Positions 40,770 to 52,590 of a DNA stretch of 64,000 nucleotides are shown in pieces (the stretch's first letter is position 1; every line of letters begins with the position of its first letter). Under the pieces are notes generated by a model. It was not told the origin of the DNA. It saw only the letters and a list, made by a program, of their open reading frames with translations, and did not search any database. Source of the DNA: Pyralis farinalis. Lineage: Eukaryota; Arthropoda; Insecta; Lepidoptera; Pyralidae. Position numbers and translations under genes: made by a program. The stretch covers positions 487,001 to 551,000 of the forward strand of contig OX382257.1 of assembly GCA_947507595.1 (NCBI GenBank), read 5' to 3'.

Positions 40770-41335
40770 GAGTATTTTATGAGAGCCTACCTATTTGCTT
40801 ATTTTATTTTATTTACATTCATATTTTACACTGGAAAAGATTTCTTCACTACACCGCAACCTTGTCTTCGTCGACAAATAATTTATTCTTATTGTTCTTA
40901 CGAGTAGCTTTATCCTGTTTCATAATCATTAGGATCGGCGGGGTGCACTATTTAAGCCTAAGGATTTACCGAGTTCGTTGATATTTACATGGAGCGACTG
41001 CCGTCACACTTTCACATCCTCTTTCCCACAATGTCTATCAAAACATCATTTCTTGAACGCGCGGGTTTTCTCAGGACGTTGTCACATAAATCTGAAAACA
41101 CAAAACACTATTTGCATATAATGTTACAATTTGAAAGAAATCGTAAATATCAGCGTTCGCGATTAATACATATGTACCTAAATAAAGAGACCGTCGCGTG
41201 AATTGTTACTTGTTTGTGTAATAGTCGAGAAATAGACACGAGTGAAATGTTTATTATGTATTGTGTAATTTGAGATATAAGGCATGTAAGATATTGTCCA
41301 CGGCGGTGTTATACAGTAGTAACTTGTGTAAATAA
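40770..41335. other. AT-rich spacer with short unrecognised frames
   Basis: Two plus-strand frames (40748-40981 and 40989-41201) without known motifs. No repeat family recognised. Confidence 0.35.
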
Positions 41336-41337
41336 TA

Positions 41338-42474
41338 AGGGTTAAAATATGAAATTGCCGATTTATAGTAACAGATACTTTGAATTGATATTAAACATTC
41401 ATGGTGGGAGATTTTTGAGTGAAACTATTTTCACGTGATACCTATGAGGTTTTTCTTTTAAAACAATGTGCAACATTTGATTTCTGAACTTCAATTTTTT
41501 TTTTATTCAGCTTAGACAGGAAATATGGATACCTTGAAAATCCGAGTAATTTTTGAATACGATTTCCAACGCGGAACTATCGCGGAAACCGCTCTCAATA
41601 TCAATGCTGCGTTTGGAGAGGAGACTGCTAATGAACGCACTGTGCGTTCTTAGTTTAAACGCTTTCGTAATGGAAACTTCGACTTGAAGAACGAACCACG
41701 TGGAAGACCACCCACACAGATGAATAAGGCTGATCAGAAAGAGATGGTGGAAGCCGATTCGAATCCTACTACCCAAGAATTAGCGGCATGGTTTTAACGT
41801 TACCTTACCTATAATATTAACTCATGTGACGAAAAGTGGATTCTTTTCGATTACCGTAAACGAAAAATGCAATGGTTGACCCCAGGTCAAACGTCAATCA
41901 GCAAACCTTATAATAAAGCAAACCTTACCTATAAAAATGTAATGGTAACTGTTTGGTGGTATCTTCATGGCGTTATTCACTATAGTTGCCTCAGGTCTGG
42001 TCAAGCAATAACAGCAGATGTTTAGTGTGCCGAACTTCGAACAATGATAGCAAAACTGGCAGTGAAACAGCCCCGACTCGTGAATCGATCTTCACCATTA
42101 TTGATCCATGATAACGCAAGACCTCACACTGCACGAGAAACTGTTGTAACTCTACAGAAGCTGCAGTTAGAAACCATACGTCAACCTCCGTACTCGCCAG
42201 ACCTTGCTCCAACTAACTACCATTTTTTTCGTGATTTGGACAATTTTCTACGTATAAAATTTACTTCCTGGGAGGCAGTACAAAATGCTTTCACACAGTA
42301 TGTCGAATATAGATCCCCAGAGTTCTATTGCAAACGCATAATTTAACTTCCGATTAGATGGCAGCAATGTATAGATAATGAGGGTAAATATTTTGATTGA
42401 ATAAACATGTTATATCTTAGAAAAAAACGAGTTTTAATTTTTCAGTACAAATCGGCAATTTCATACTTTAACCT
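41338..42474 (+). mobile_element. mariner element with both terminal repeats, internally deleted
   Basis: Terminal inverted repeats: left AGGGTTAAAATATGAAATTG and onward to 'ccgattt', right the complement of AGGTTAAAGTATGAAATTG and onward. A TA dinucleotide flanks each side (41336-41337 and 42475-42476). At 1137 bp it is shorter than a typical 1.3-kb mariner. Confidence 0.88.
41525..42346 (+). pseudogene. mariner transposase (SETMAR-like), inactive
   Basis: Encodes the DNA-cutting transposase. The start 'MDTLKIRVIFEYDFQRGTIA' is followed by 'ETANERTVRS*FKRFRNGNF' (helix-turn-helix, with a stop at about 41651) and 'EPRGRPPTQ'. A deletion after 'QELAAWF' removes sequence before the first catalytic Asp. 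Then come 'VMVTVWWYLHGVIHYSCL', 'PLLIHDNARPHTARETVV' with the second Asp, and 'PYSPDLAPTNYHFFRDL'. The third catalytic Asp, 34 residues on, is Asn (TNY instead of SDY). Stops near 41796 and 42023 also break it. Confidence 0.88.
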
Positions 42475-42534
42475 TAACCCGGACTCCGTGCCGGGTGCTC
42501 CAAAAACGGCAGAAATAAGTTTACCTGAAAAGAT

Positions 42535-42610
42535 TTTTTTTATAAACTTCTTTTCTGGAACAGCACAGTACGCGACCCTTGCGGTTCCAGTATGGGAGGA
42601 TGGATTCTAA
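42535..42610 (-). mobile_element. CR1/Daphne-like LINE small fragment
   Basis: 'ctggaacagcacagtacgcg' and 'acccttgcggttccagtatg' match 46280-46330. It lies next to the right end of the mariner. Confidence 0.5.
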
Positions 42611-43228
42611 GCTGACGACGAACGACTGTAAAACCAAGGTCAACAACTCATATCAAAACTCAACAAGCAGAAATATACGTGACAAAATATAGAACGTAGT
42701 ATTTTTGAAGTCGGTTAGAAACAAAGCAATCCATCGACATATTTTCTTACACTTAGATACCACGAGGAGAGGGAAGTAACACGGGCTACTTAAAAGTAAA
42801 AAAAAAAACGCAAACAAATATATGCTACTCAAATGGCAGCGAACGGAGTCGGGAGTAACCGCCAGTAGTTCGCACGTAACTTGCGTATGGGATATCGGAG
42901 ACCGTGACCTCTCCCCGAACTGTACGGCGAGTGTCACTCCAGCAAACGCCTTTGATGTTACCTGTATCGGGCACCTCTTCAACTCGTCCCGAAGCGGCAT
43001 TCAAAGGACAGGGAGGCGGGCAGTGCGGGCTGTCCACAACTCACACCGAGCAGTAAGTTTTATTTGACAAACGGCGATTTGTCTGAAAGTGACGCCGAGA
43101 ACTGCCATGCTCACGTAAAGGAAATTCTAATTATATGACAACAATTATGTCAGTGATATGGTTAGATTTATTTTGCAATACATGTGACCAGTCAGAACCT
43201 GTTATATACGTTTTCCCATACATTTCGC

Positions 43229-43263
43229 GGTCATATATGACCACTCGGGTTTCGAAGGGTTAA
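43229..43263. other. Possible piggyBac-like terminal segment
   Basis: A perfect palindrome GGTCATATATGACC (43229-43242) lies close to 'ttcgaaGGGTTAA', ending in TTAA (43260-43263). TTAA followed by CCC on the complementary strand is the usual piggyBac edge. No partner end was found, so this is weak. Confidence 0.2.
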
Positions 43264-43869
43264 ATGACGCGGCACACTCAACTTTACCCCTTAATGGTTT
43301 CACTTTATTAAGATATTCTTGAATTCAGAGCATCTTACGTAATTGCCATTTTTAGTAGTCTCAATGCTTCGCGACATTCTTCGAGTGGCAAATGGTCGAC
43401 GCAGTAAGACTTCCCCGGACTGCGGTAGGTGCTCGCCGGGCGATTGATTTCATTGGGGGTCAATCATTCAAATCAAATATTTTTTTTTTTCTTATAGATA
43501 TTTGTAAAGAGCAGTTCATGCAGAATAAGAAAAAAAATCTAATAATTTTGTTAAGAGCATACGGAAAAATAGAATTTTAAATTTTTTATGAACACAGAAA
43601 AATGTAAAAAGAATCTTTTGCCCTCCAATATTATTATTATGTAGTTTAGTAATATATTATGAATAACATTAGTTGATTGTGAATCTGTTATTCACAATTC
43701 ATGAATATTGTTTAAGTCAAATTGTTGAAAGTACTCGATAGTCGGAATACTGGAGGCCCGCGCGGCGCCGCGGTGCAGCTACGCATGTCACACTCACAAC
43801 ACCAGTTCAAGGTTAAGAGTAAGAAATAACACGATACGAAAACAATGCGGAATGAAAGTGACGTAGCGA

Positions 43870-44170
43870 TAAAAATTTAAAAGGGTATACTGCGATGGTT
43901 TCGACATGTGTAAAAAATGGATGAAAAAAGAGTTACGAAATGAGTATATAGAGCAAGAGTGAGTGAAGGTATCGCCAGGGGCCGCCCTAGACGCACACAT
44001 ATCGATCAAATAGCCGATGTGATGAAAACCGCCAAATCAAAAGCATCTGAAACCGAGGAGCATGCGTAAAGAGGTTGATGAGCTTGGAAGAGTCGAGAGA
44101 GATATGTTTGGATCGGTGGATCTGACATTCAACAGTTTCTCACAGGTGGGTCGACGTGATGATATGTAAT
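43870..44170 (+). pseudogene. RTE-related LINE C-terminal fragment (third type)
   Basis: Codes 'ILRWFRHV' then 'EKRVTK', 'RARVSEG', 'ARGRPRRTHIDQIADVM', similar in plan to the RTE C-terminus ('WFGHVERM..R.TK..Y.A..EG..RGRPR') but distinct in sequence. It ends 'ggtgggtcgacgtgatgata'. The related copy 54200-54700 has the same ending. Confidence 0.65.
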
Positions 44171-44754
44171 AAAGGTTAAACTGCCTTACAATTAACTCAC
44201 AAAGACTTATAAAAAGTAAGTTACGAAGTGGCGACGCTCCATAAATTACTCGCTGCTGAGATACTGCTTTCAATATTGAGTGGTAACACGAAGGCCGCAG
44301 TCCCGGGTCGCCGGCTCCGGGGATGAAGGAGTTACTTCGGCAGGCGTTCCCGATGGGCAGCGATCTCAATGAGAATATTTTATACGAGAGTACACATTCC
44401 GATCGGTGCTCAGGTACTCGGCTAGCGTCGTGCCCCCAAGTGGTCGAAATTTGACTACAATCACTGGGAAAAATTGATTTTTAGCTAGTAAAAATACACG
44501 AATTTGCATGTTTCCAACTTTTTTTTTGCTGTCAATGTAATGTTTCATTATAATACTAAAGTTTATCAGTTTCACGGAATAAACTGGTTTCATAATGAAG
44601 GGTTAGGGGCTGTGCCATCGGAGAGTCACGTAGGACATTTTGTTTCTATATTTTCAGTGCGCTTTTGTGAATTCGGGTGTTTGTTTGGTCATTTATTTAT
44701 TTTATACTTTTCAGTTATGTTGAGAACGCAAATTTGTCTTGTCATTTCATATTT

Positions 44755-44810
44755 AGGACGTACCGTCTCTTTGTCTATCCCGCAAGGGATTTGGTGTGAA
44801 GTTATATAGA
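44755..44810 (+). mobile_element. RTE 3' end, short fragment
   Basis: 'tctatcccgcaagggatttg' and 'gtgtgaagttatatagac' match the last 50 bases of the RTE family. Confidence 0.65.
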
Positions 44811-44939
44811 CAGACGCCGCGGCCCGCACGCCGAGTTTGTTCGCTCGCGGCCCACGTTCCTGTTGGCCAGTTTTAACAGATATTGTTGTAATGTTATTAT
44901 GAGAGAACATGACAAGTATATTAATTAAGCAGCATTATT

Positions 44940-45005
44940 AATAGTTCCAAGGATTTTGATACCAGCTTCTGATAAAACATGGTCAATTTGGTCAGGAGTT
45001 CAGTT
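44940..45005 (-). mobile_element. RTE internal fragment
   Basis: 'cttctgataaaacatggtca' with 'atttggtca' matches the segment at 7548-7580. Confidence 0.5.
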
Positions 45006-45224
45006 TCTCAAATACTTAAAAAAAAACGAATTCACCTGACTGACTGACTTTTCAAATGATATCTGAGTCAATTGTGAACAGATTTTCATGATTCTTTTTT
45101 AGTGAGTGTTGATGTAGATTCGAAGACGCAATGATAACCTAAAGAGTTAAACGACAAAACTTTTGTTGTTTAACTCAAAAATAAAAAAAAATGGAACAAA
45201 GTAACTTCATTGAAGTTCCTTTTC

Positions 45225-45405
45225 AACAGAGGTAGGGCGCATCAAAGGAACCCATCTGGGGAAGTACCTCCACCTCACAGAAAACCGCAGCGAAATTATA
45301 ACTCCCTACTCCTAAGAAGTTGCTGTGTAAGCATCAGAGGAGCCATCGCGCGAGTGATACTTAATGTAATACAAGTGTTAATAGGCTACACACATACAGG
45401 CGGCA
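45225..45405 (+). mobile_element. tRNA-headed SINE (family 1), body
   Basis: 'gtagggcgcatcaaaggaac', 'ctggggaagtacctccacct' and 'ccatcgcgcgagtgatactt', truncated after 'gttaataggctac'. Confidence 0.75.
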
Positions 45406-45539
45406 TAATAGGATCGGGGAGGGGATCGGGTGAGACGGGCCGCCCTGCTGCGCCCGACCTCTCTTAAAAAGTTCTAATAATCCCTCCAGATTTCATTTCA
45501 ATAGCTAATTTTTTTCTGACACATTCTCAATAGGCACAA

Positions 45540-45710
45540 TTTTTTTATACGACTTAATTGGCAAACAAGCATGCGGCCCGCATTAGATAGTAAGCGGTCA
45601 CCGTAGTCTATTGACGCTCACTACACTGCGCTGCGCTACCAGTCTTGTGACCTAAGGTTGTATCGTCACAGTGCCCAGTAATTCGTCTCCCTCTGGTAAC
45701 ACCTGACTTG
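45540..45710 (-). mobile_element. LINE 3' end related to the CR1-like family
   Basis: The same segment as 39690-39885 on the opposite strand, including 'gtcttgtgacctaaggttgt' and the tail 'ggcaaacaagcatgcggccc' (plus strand), with a T run at its edge. Confidence 0.55.
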
Positions 45711-46062
45711 GTCATGATTAATCTACACCACTGATGATGATGATATATTACATCAATCTGCCTGCTTTTTTAATAACAAAAATTATATACTTTAAGATAT
45801 TAAAAGGGCACACAACCTGCGATCACGTTTTAAAAGTCAATTTTAACATTTTTGGACTTCTGGACACGTCCAAAGAAACCATCGCCGAGGTTAATGAATC
45901 CCCATTTCACCTACGGCGGCTCTAATAGTCTAACTGACTTCAATATGCAGTTTGCTAAAATACCGTCAGTCTGCCGATCGCTGGCTCTCAGACTAGTATG
46001 CTAGTACGCCTTTAAGGGCGGTACAAAAAAAATAATTGAATAGGTCGGAAGTGGGTCGCTGA

Positions 46063-46695
46063 CTTTTTTTTAATACCACTAAGGTGGCAATCAAGCATAC
46101 GGCCTGCCTGATGTTAAACAGTAACCGTAGCCTATGGACATTTGCAACACCAGGGGTGTCACTCATGCGTTGCCGACCCTCTAAAAACCTCTTCACGCAT
46201 TTCTTGAAGAACTCCATGCTGTAGTCCCTTGGAAAAACCTCGGCTGGGAGTTCATTCCACAGCTTGAGAGTTCTCGGAAGAAAACTTCTCTGGAACCGCA
46301 CAGTACGCGACCATTGCGGTTCAAGCGTGTGAGGGTGGACTCCCCGCCGTCGGCGAGCGGTGCGGTTATAAAAAGTAGCTGTCGGCATCATTTTGAACAA
46401 CTCTTGAACACACAACCCGTTGTACAATCGGTAGAACACACAAAGGGAGGCAAAATCTCTCCTTAAACATAAGGGTTCGATACCGTGTGTAAGCTTAGGA
46501 TTATCGACAATTCTCCCAGCTCGTCTCTGAATCGAATCTCACGGTCCAAGCTGGTATCCAGATGCTCCCGCCCAAAGGTGACTGCAGTACTTCAAGTGCG
46601 GTCTGACTTGAGACTTATATAGTATAAGTCTTTGCCCCGCACTGAAGTACAGCTAAGCCCTGTTGAGCACACCAAGTTTTTTGGACGTGCCTTCC
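46063..46695 (-). pseudogene. CR1/Daphne-like LINE C-terminal half, best copy
   Basis: Minus-strand coding runs 'KKLGVLNRA', then 'SQVRPHLKYCSHLWAGASGY', 'QRRAGRIVDNPKLTHGIEPL', 'CVFYRLYNGLCVQELFKMMP' and 'LKLWNELPAEVFPRDYSMEF', ending 'GRQRMSDTPGVANVH'. This is the segment after the catalytic RT in CR1/Daphne-like LINEs. The frame 46439-45993 is open. The 3' untranslated tail ends 'ccttagtggtatt' and an A run, and matches the family-1 SINE tail. 5'-truncated. Confidence 0.8.
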
Positions 46696-46699
46696 TTCA

Positions 46700-46985
46700 G
46701 GTGATTTAGAGTTCCCAAGTCATGCAAGTGGTGCATCTTGATAATTATCAGTCGACGCTCTGAATAAAGAGACGTATATGATGGCAGTACTTGGTAAATA
46801 GCTGATTGGAGACGTAGTACCTCTGTCTTACAGGCGCCGGCGCCAAATATATATTGTATGGCAGCTCGATGCGTTCCTGGAAGTGAGTGGGTGTGCACCT
46901 GAACAGTGGCTGCGTTTTCAGACATTAACGATTTTTTTAATGTAGAAACATGGTTGATGGAAATGACTCCACAGTGTGACACATG
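46700..46985 (-). other. Unrecognised open frame upstream of the CR1-like fragment
   Basis: The minus-strand frame 46982-46653 runs into the LINE sequence ('KKLGVLNRA'), but its first 95 codons match nothing I know. It may be older sequence into which the LINE inserted. Confidence 0.2.
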
Positions 46986-47013
46986 TTAATTTTGCAAAAA
47001 TGCAAGTTTAAAT

Positions 47014-47280
47014 TTACAGGAAATTTAAACTACTTTGCGTTCTGTCACCACCAATTAGTTCGTATGAACTAGCTTTGGCGCCAGTTGGCCATGTCATTAA
47101 CGTTATTGGATGCACGCCCTTTGTATTCCGGCTGGTGCGATGCAACAGGTAGCAAGCAGAACTGTCTACACCCGCCACCGTTGCTGCCCGGTTGTGTTTG
47201 CGACACGTGTTTCGCTTCTCCACGAGGCAGTAGTAGTGCTTGAGAGATATGCTGTAAATGTTAGTCGTTGTAATAACATG
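47014..47280 (-). repeat. Hammerhead-associated repeat, decayed copy on the minus strand
   Basis: The minus strand reads 'cgcatgttattacaacgact', 'aacatttacagc', then the hammerhead half at about 47226-47199 ('ctgcctcgtggagaagcgaa', ACACGTGT, GTC) and directly the body 'ggcagcaacggtggcgggtg', ending 'aactaattggtggtgacaga' and 'aaagtagttta'. It shows that the hammerhead motif and the GC-rich body belong to one element. The CUGANGA core is lost here. Confidence 0.55.
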
Positions 47281-47289
47281 CGACAAAAT

Positions 47290-48145
47290 GATAAATCCAT
47301 CGCACTGCCGTCTGTCTCATATTGAGTTGGAAGTGGAAAGGGTGAATGAAAAGATATTTAATATAAGGTGGTTACTGAGCTCTGCACGGTCCTTTTTAAG
47401 AGATATTCTTGAATTTTGTATTTTAAAATTTCTAACTGGACACTATAAAACATACGTTTCTCCCGATGTGAAGTGGCAACCATAACTTTCGCTTGCTCTA
47501 CAAAAAAAAAACCTCGGGCGTTGTCGCATAGCGCATGAATCTATTAACTTAAAAGCACTCCGTCTATAAAACACCGTGAGCCCTAATAAAAGCCTTTAAC
47601 GACTCCGAGCCAAATTTATTGAAGATAGAACGCTTTTAAAATTACAACTCGCCGAGATGAATATACTCAGAGCCATCTGGGCCGAGTGAATTAAAATCTC
47701 TCGTCTCTGGTATCGAAATGACTCGCATCCCATTCCCTTTGTGCGGACACGCGACCGACGCAGGCCCTCCGGCCGCCGCGCCACTCTCGACACTCCTCCG
47801 ACACCTCGCACTCTTCGAATAAGCGAAACGAATACTCGAAAGAGATTAACAACTCGTGTCAACAAAGTTGGCTCAATCTACCGTTATTACATCAACGCGC
47901 GCGCAATACTCGACCTTAGTGGTAAGGTTCGTGTGTCATAATGGCGTTGTTGTAGGTCAATATGTGTGTTGTGATATTTGGCGGACAGTGACGGCGGCGG
48001 TCCGTAATGGCGGCCTGTTGAGGGCAACGTCAACAATGGCTCGGTGTTTGATCGTTTATTATTACGAAAATAAATTCACTCGGCTCGGTACTCGAATATT
48101 CGATATTCAATAGTAATAACTATTATTAAGCTATTCACGAAACAT
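47290..48145. other. Mixed-GC spacer with unrecognised short frames
   Basis: A GC-rich patch at 47725-47820 and a 66-codon plus-strand frame (47741-47941, Arg/Thr-rich) overlap an 89-codon minus-strand frame. No domain or repeat recognised. It may contain unique or exonic sequence. Confidence 0.2.
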
Positions 48146-48149
48146 TTAG

Positions 48150-48424
48150 GCCCCAATAGTGTTAGACATCTAATAATCCGTGGTGCACGGCAGTTGAGCT
48201 TACTTGACTAGCCATCTCTTTGAGGTTTTTTAATACCATATTTGTGTTGCTGTTTCTCACTTTTCCAAGAGAGGAAGTCAATTCCAAAACTTCCTACTCC
48301 TACAAATTTCTTCTGATTAAATTCGTTGTGAGTTCCAAGGCAGCTGTAGTTTTGGTCGCCGCTGTTAATTCTGGCTACACAGGAGACACAGTGGTGGGAA
48401 CGAGTGGTGGGCCTGCCCCGATAT
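48150..48424 (-). repeat. Coding-like dispersed repeat, copy 1
   Basis: The minus strand matches 56938-57232 for about 280 bases. A shared reading frame runs 'HHCVSCVARINSGDQNY', 'SCLGTHNEFNQKKFV' and 'VGSFGIDFLSWKSE'. It has a CxxC pair but no recognised domain. The family is unknown to me. Confidence 0.5.
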
Positions 48425-48984
48425 TCACGAAACAAGTAGCTGTGAAACTAAAATTTCAAGCTGAGCCTTAATTAAATGTAATAATTACAAATCATTGAGG
48501 TTTATAGTCGGCTGCATTCGTAAACTCGAACGTAGGCGAACGCCGGAAGTACCTGCGTGAAGTATTATATCAAAATGGGGAAAACCAGCATGTGGGTCAG
48601 CTGATGGAAGTGACACAGTGGGATCAGCAACACCGGAGCGTTCCTTTCTCTTCCCAGAGAGTATTTTTAAGAGAAACTAAAATTATTTTGTAGTTAGCTC
48701 CCAGGTCGTTTTGGTTCGGGAGCCGTAGAGGGAAGTTGATTGCATAATTTTAACGTACGTGGAAGAAAATGTCTTAATAAAAAGTAAATAACAATAATAA
48801 TCTTTACACGTAAAATGCGAGCTTATAACATAGAAACAAGGAGTTCTAATTCATTCTTCAATACCGCAGTCTACAGGTACACCCAATATACTTAAATGTA
48901 ACAAAATGAACTAATGCCTCAGACAGTCCGACTGACAGAGCATCGAAGTCACTGGAGGACAAGGTCAGGCTGGCGTCTAAAGCA

Positions 48985-49578
48985 CTTGTGTGCTCAACAG
49001 AGCAAAGCAGTAGAAGTAACACTTCAGCGGGCAAGGACTTATGTAACATAAGTCTCATGTCAGACCGCACATGGAGTACTGCAGTCACCTTTGGGCGGGA
49101 GCACCTGGATACCAGCTTGGACCGTGTGACTCCGTTCAGAGACGAGCTGTGAGAATTGTCCACAATCCTAAGCTTACACACGGCATTGAACCCTTAAGGT
49201 TAAGGAGAGATTTTGCCTTCCTTTGTGTGTTCTACCGATTGTACAACGGGTTGTGTTCTGAAGAATTGTTCGATATGATGCCGACAGCTACTTTTTATAA
49301 CCGTACCGCCTTCACACGCTTCCACCGCAATGGTCGTGTGGTCCCAGAGAAGTTTTCTTCTGAGATCTCTCAAGTTGTGAATGAGCTTCCAGCCGAGGCT
49401 TTTCCATGGTACTACAGCATGGGGTTCTTTAAGAAAGGAGTGAAGAGGTTTTTAGAGGGTCGGCAACGCATGAGTAACACCCCTGGTGTTGCAAATCTCC
49501 ATAAGCCACGGTGACTGTTTGCCGTCAGGCAGGCCGTATACCTACGTGTTTGCCACTTTAGTGGTATATAAAAAAAAA
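48985..49578 (+). pseudogene. CR1/Daphne-like LINE C-terminal half
   Basis: The open frame 49071-49514 gives 'MEYCSHLWAGAPGYQLGP', 'QRRAVRIVHNPKLTHGIEPL', 'LCVFYRLYNGLCSEELFDMM', a deletion after 'YNRTA', then 'NELPAEAFPWYYSMGFFKKG' and 'RQRMSNTPGVANLH'. The tail 'aggccgtatacctacgtgtt' and 'ccactttagtggtatat' end in an A run at 49567-49576. 5'-truncated; catalytic RT missing. Confidence 0.82.
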
Positions 49579-49949
49579 TGATATGTAACCGCTACATTAC
49601 AACTGCACAGTATGCACGAAATCAAATTAAGAAAAATATAGTTAATTTTATAAAAGAAATCAAATCCAATAATGAACTCGTGAAGTCACCAAACAAGCCC
49701 TCAAAGCGCGGCGCGCAATTTGGATTCCAGCCGTAGCCCGGGCATTAAACAGAGAGGGGCCGCTTGCAATCTCACAAAATATACAGTTTTTGGATAAAAT
49801 CGAGTTGTTTGAGGGAAGGTGATCAGAATACCAAGTGGTTGGAACCTGCGTACAATATACTTGCAGTAAAGTACTCAAGGGAGACAACTGTGGAGCTGAA
49901 TGTGGAAACTTTTAACACTCATAATTACTATTTAAAAATGAATATTCTT

Positions 49950-50185
49950 TGTATACAATTTTTTCTAACCTGCTTTGTGTGCTTCCACCACCAATTAGTT
50001 CATTGGGCCTAGCGCCGACCGGCACCCACCCACTACCGTTAGTAGATGCAACATGCCACGGCTGCTCCGGTAGTCTCTGCTTCGGCTGCTGCGGTCGTCC
50101 GCCATCAGGAACAGAAGCCGCATGCCTCCACCACCGTCGCTGCTACGACTGGCCTGGTCGTCGCTGCGGGGAAGGTGCATTGATA
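49950..50185 (-). repeat. GC-rich body of hammerhead-associated repeat, copy on the minus strand
   Basis: The minus strand reads 'gcagcgacgaccaggccagt', 'tgatggcggacgaccgcagc' and 'catctactaacggtagtggg', and ends 'gaagcacacaaagcaggtta'. The short frame ends 'HLLTVVGGCRSALG'. The hammerhead part is not present. Confidence 0.6.
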
Positions 50186-50504
50186 TCAAGAATAGGAAGA
50201 ATCATAGCACGACTTACCTCATCAGACGAGATAGACAGTATGCTCCTCTTAACATCACAATCAGCAAATTGACTAAAATGAATGGAAAATCAGGAGTAGG
50301 AAGCGAAGAAAGATGATTTATTGTATCAGTTTTGACACTACCACTGAAGGTAGAAGGAGGAGAGAAATGCTTATTTAGGGAGTCAATGTCTAAGTTATTA
50401 AGGGTGATATTATGTCGGCGTCTTCCAACTCCCAAAGTCTTAAGGAATTTCCAGACTCTGGCTGGACGGAAGTGTATTTATATCGAACGTCGGGTGGCAA
50501 AGTA

Positions 50505-50725
50505 ACGTAACCACGCGTTTCACCACTGTCTACTTCGCAAGGGATTTGGTTCGAAGACGGATTTAGATAGTTCCTAATCTCCTGACATCATCGTCTGAAT
50601 TTGGTAGTGGTCTTGGTGGTTGTGGTGAGTCTTGGCTTTCGGATACTTTATTCGACTTCGCATTGTGCGTCTGTTCCGTCACTATTTTTTGTTATATTCT
50701 TTCTACATGTTCAAACCAATGTATA
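50505..50725. mobile_element. Two RTE end fragments in inverted orientation
   Basis: 50505-50560 ('tacttcgcaagggatttggt', plus) is the RTE 3' end. 50572-50725 ('ctcctgacatcatcgtctga', 'gtgagtcttggctttcgg', minus) is the adjacent internal part. Confidence 0.55.
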
Positions 50726-50835
50726 CACATAGTATCTATGTACAAAGTTATGTATCCATTTGTCATAGTTTCAACAGTCGACTGTAATATAAAAAGCAGC
50801 CAGTAAATCGGCGCCGCCTGTTCGCTGTACTCCAC

Positions 50836-51135
50836 GTGGACAGCGGCCGTGATGAAATATCACCGGCTCCAATGCCGGCCGCAAACTTGACTACATTCCG
50901 ATCAATTCGATCCAAGCCGGCAAACATCAAGCTCACAGCGACAGAGGGCCCACTGCGCTATGAACAAAAACTTAAGTACCTACTGGCAAATAATAAATAT
51001 CTCAGAGCCGACTTTGGTACGGGGACGTTTCAAATTATTTTTTTATTTGTTTGCCACATCCTCACACAGGTCTCAAACCAAATGAAGCAGATCATTTGGC
51101 ACCCCACGATCTCACCACGAAATAGATACTGGTGA
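50836..51135 (+). CDS. Unrecognised 99-codon open frame
   Basis: The frame begins in a GC-richer segment (50800-50960). Residues 1-55 are hydrophilic and a hydrophobic stretch follows (about 67-80, 'FQIIFLFVCHIL'). No known motif. It could be an exon remnant. I give no function. Confidence 0.2.
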   Translation: MDSGRDEISPAPMPAANLTTFRSIRSKPANIKLTATEGPLRYEQKLKYLLANNKYLRADFGTGTFQIIFLFVCHILTQVSNQMKQIIWHPTISPRNRYW

Positions 51136-51251
51136 TAATTTGGAATAATAATACCAAACCTATTTGTATATTAAAGATATTAACGTAATATTTTCAAGAA
51201 TTTATCTAAATTCTGTAGAGTATTATCATATTATCATCATATTATCAAATC

Positions 51252-51425
51252 TTACTTGTAGGGCGCATCAAAGCAGTGCTAGGAAAGTACCATTGCTTCA
51301 AAGCAGCAAAAAAATAGCAGCCAAATAACTCCCTGGAGGGTTGTTGTATTATTCAAAGGAGTTGCTACGAGTATGTTAGCAGCAGGTTTGGCTACACGCG
51401 AGCGATACTTTCTGTATCGCATAAA
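51252..51425 (+). mobile_element. tRNA-headed SINE (family 1), body fragment
   Basis: 'gtagggcgcatcaaagcagt', 'tagcagccaaataactccct' and 'ggagggttgttgtatt' follow the family order, with deletions. Confidence 0.65.
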
Positions 51426-51429
51426 GGCA

Positions 51430-52450
51430 AAATGATAACCACTTGCCAGGCCTACTGCCCTTCATGTACTTATGCGAGTTATTGCGATCCAAATTTATTG
51501 TCGCAAGTGCGCGTCGATACACGTTCTTTCTTTTATCCACTGCGCCACTGCGCTGCGGAGCACAGCGTCTCATATTACGTTGTTATTTCGTATTCACCAA
51601 AAAAAATATGCCACCTGGTAATTTATGTGCATACATTTTAGCACGCAGCCATTCCTAACGAGACGGAGTAGGCTGTCATCTCGGTAGGTATACAAGATTT
51701 TGTACGGAGTTATTTATCCGTTACGTAGTAATTATTAAGTAATCTGTGACTTTACTAGCTGCACCAACAGGTAGACTGTATCCTTGTATACCTCCCGGCG
51801 GGTTATGAAAGAAAAATTAAAGCCTGGAAAGAAATGACCTGCTATTATGTTAGCTAGTACTACTAGTAAAATGATTTAAATTTTTACTTCTAAGTAAAAT
51901 GAAAAATATCATATTTCACACGAACCAGTATTAAGGATGAATATTTTTATTAGTAAGATATTTTTATATTTTATCATAAACTTCATAATAATTCAATTAA
52001 ACCCAACACGACGACCATCCAGTTGAACAACTTGATGCAATTACAATAAATGACTGATGGCCCGACTTCACTTTAGCTCTAGGCGTCTAACTCTAACTCT
52101 TTTAGCTCTGTCCAAGGTCATAATGTGTGCAACAGTGAGTTCCGCGAGGGCAAGCTACATCTCTTCACTCCGCTCACGGTGTGACCTTAGCTAACTTTTG
52201 TTGCCAATTTGGAGCCCCACTCAGTGATTGACGATCCACTGATTGACGAAAATAGCGATCAGAAGTGGTGGGTTTAGCACGCGTTCGTCCCTCTTCTGTG
52301 TATAATGCAATATGCACATGTCTCGTTACATGTAATTGTTACTGCATAGTCAATTTATCCCTCATTTGGCTATAGTCCTGACTAAGAGACTAAAGCACAA
52401 TAAAACCCTTGAACGATTTTATTTTGTATCTTAAAGTGTATTTATATCGT
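51430..52450. other. Spacer, no gene recognised
   Basis: Mixed sequence with short frames (for example 51432-51641 plus) and no match to families seen elsewhere in the window. Confidence 0.35.
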
Positions 52451-52454
52451 TGAG

Positions 52455-52590
52455 TGTAACCATGAATAGAGTTATAAATGTTAAAGACGCGAAGGAGGTG
52501 TACAAGGGCCGAGCCATGGGATCCTTAGTTTTCTCTGCCTATCCAAAAAGGAATTCCGTGTGAAGGTGTAGATAGCTAAATAGATAGTAG
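52455..52590 (+). mobile_element. RTE 3' end fragment
   Basis: 'accatgaatagagttataaa', 'gttaaagacgcgaaggaggt' and 'ttttctctgcctatccaaaa' match the RTE end in diverged form. Confidence 0.6.
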
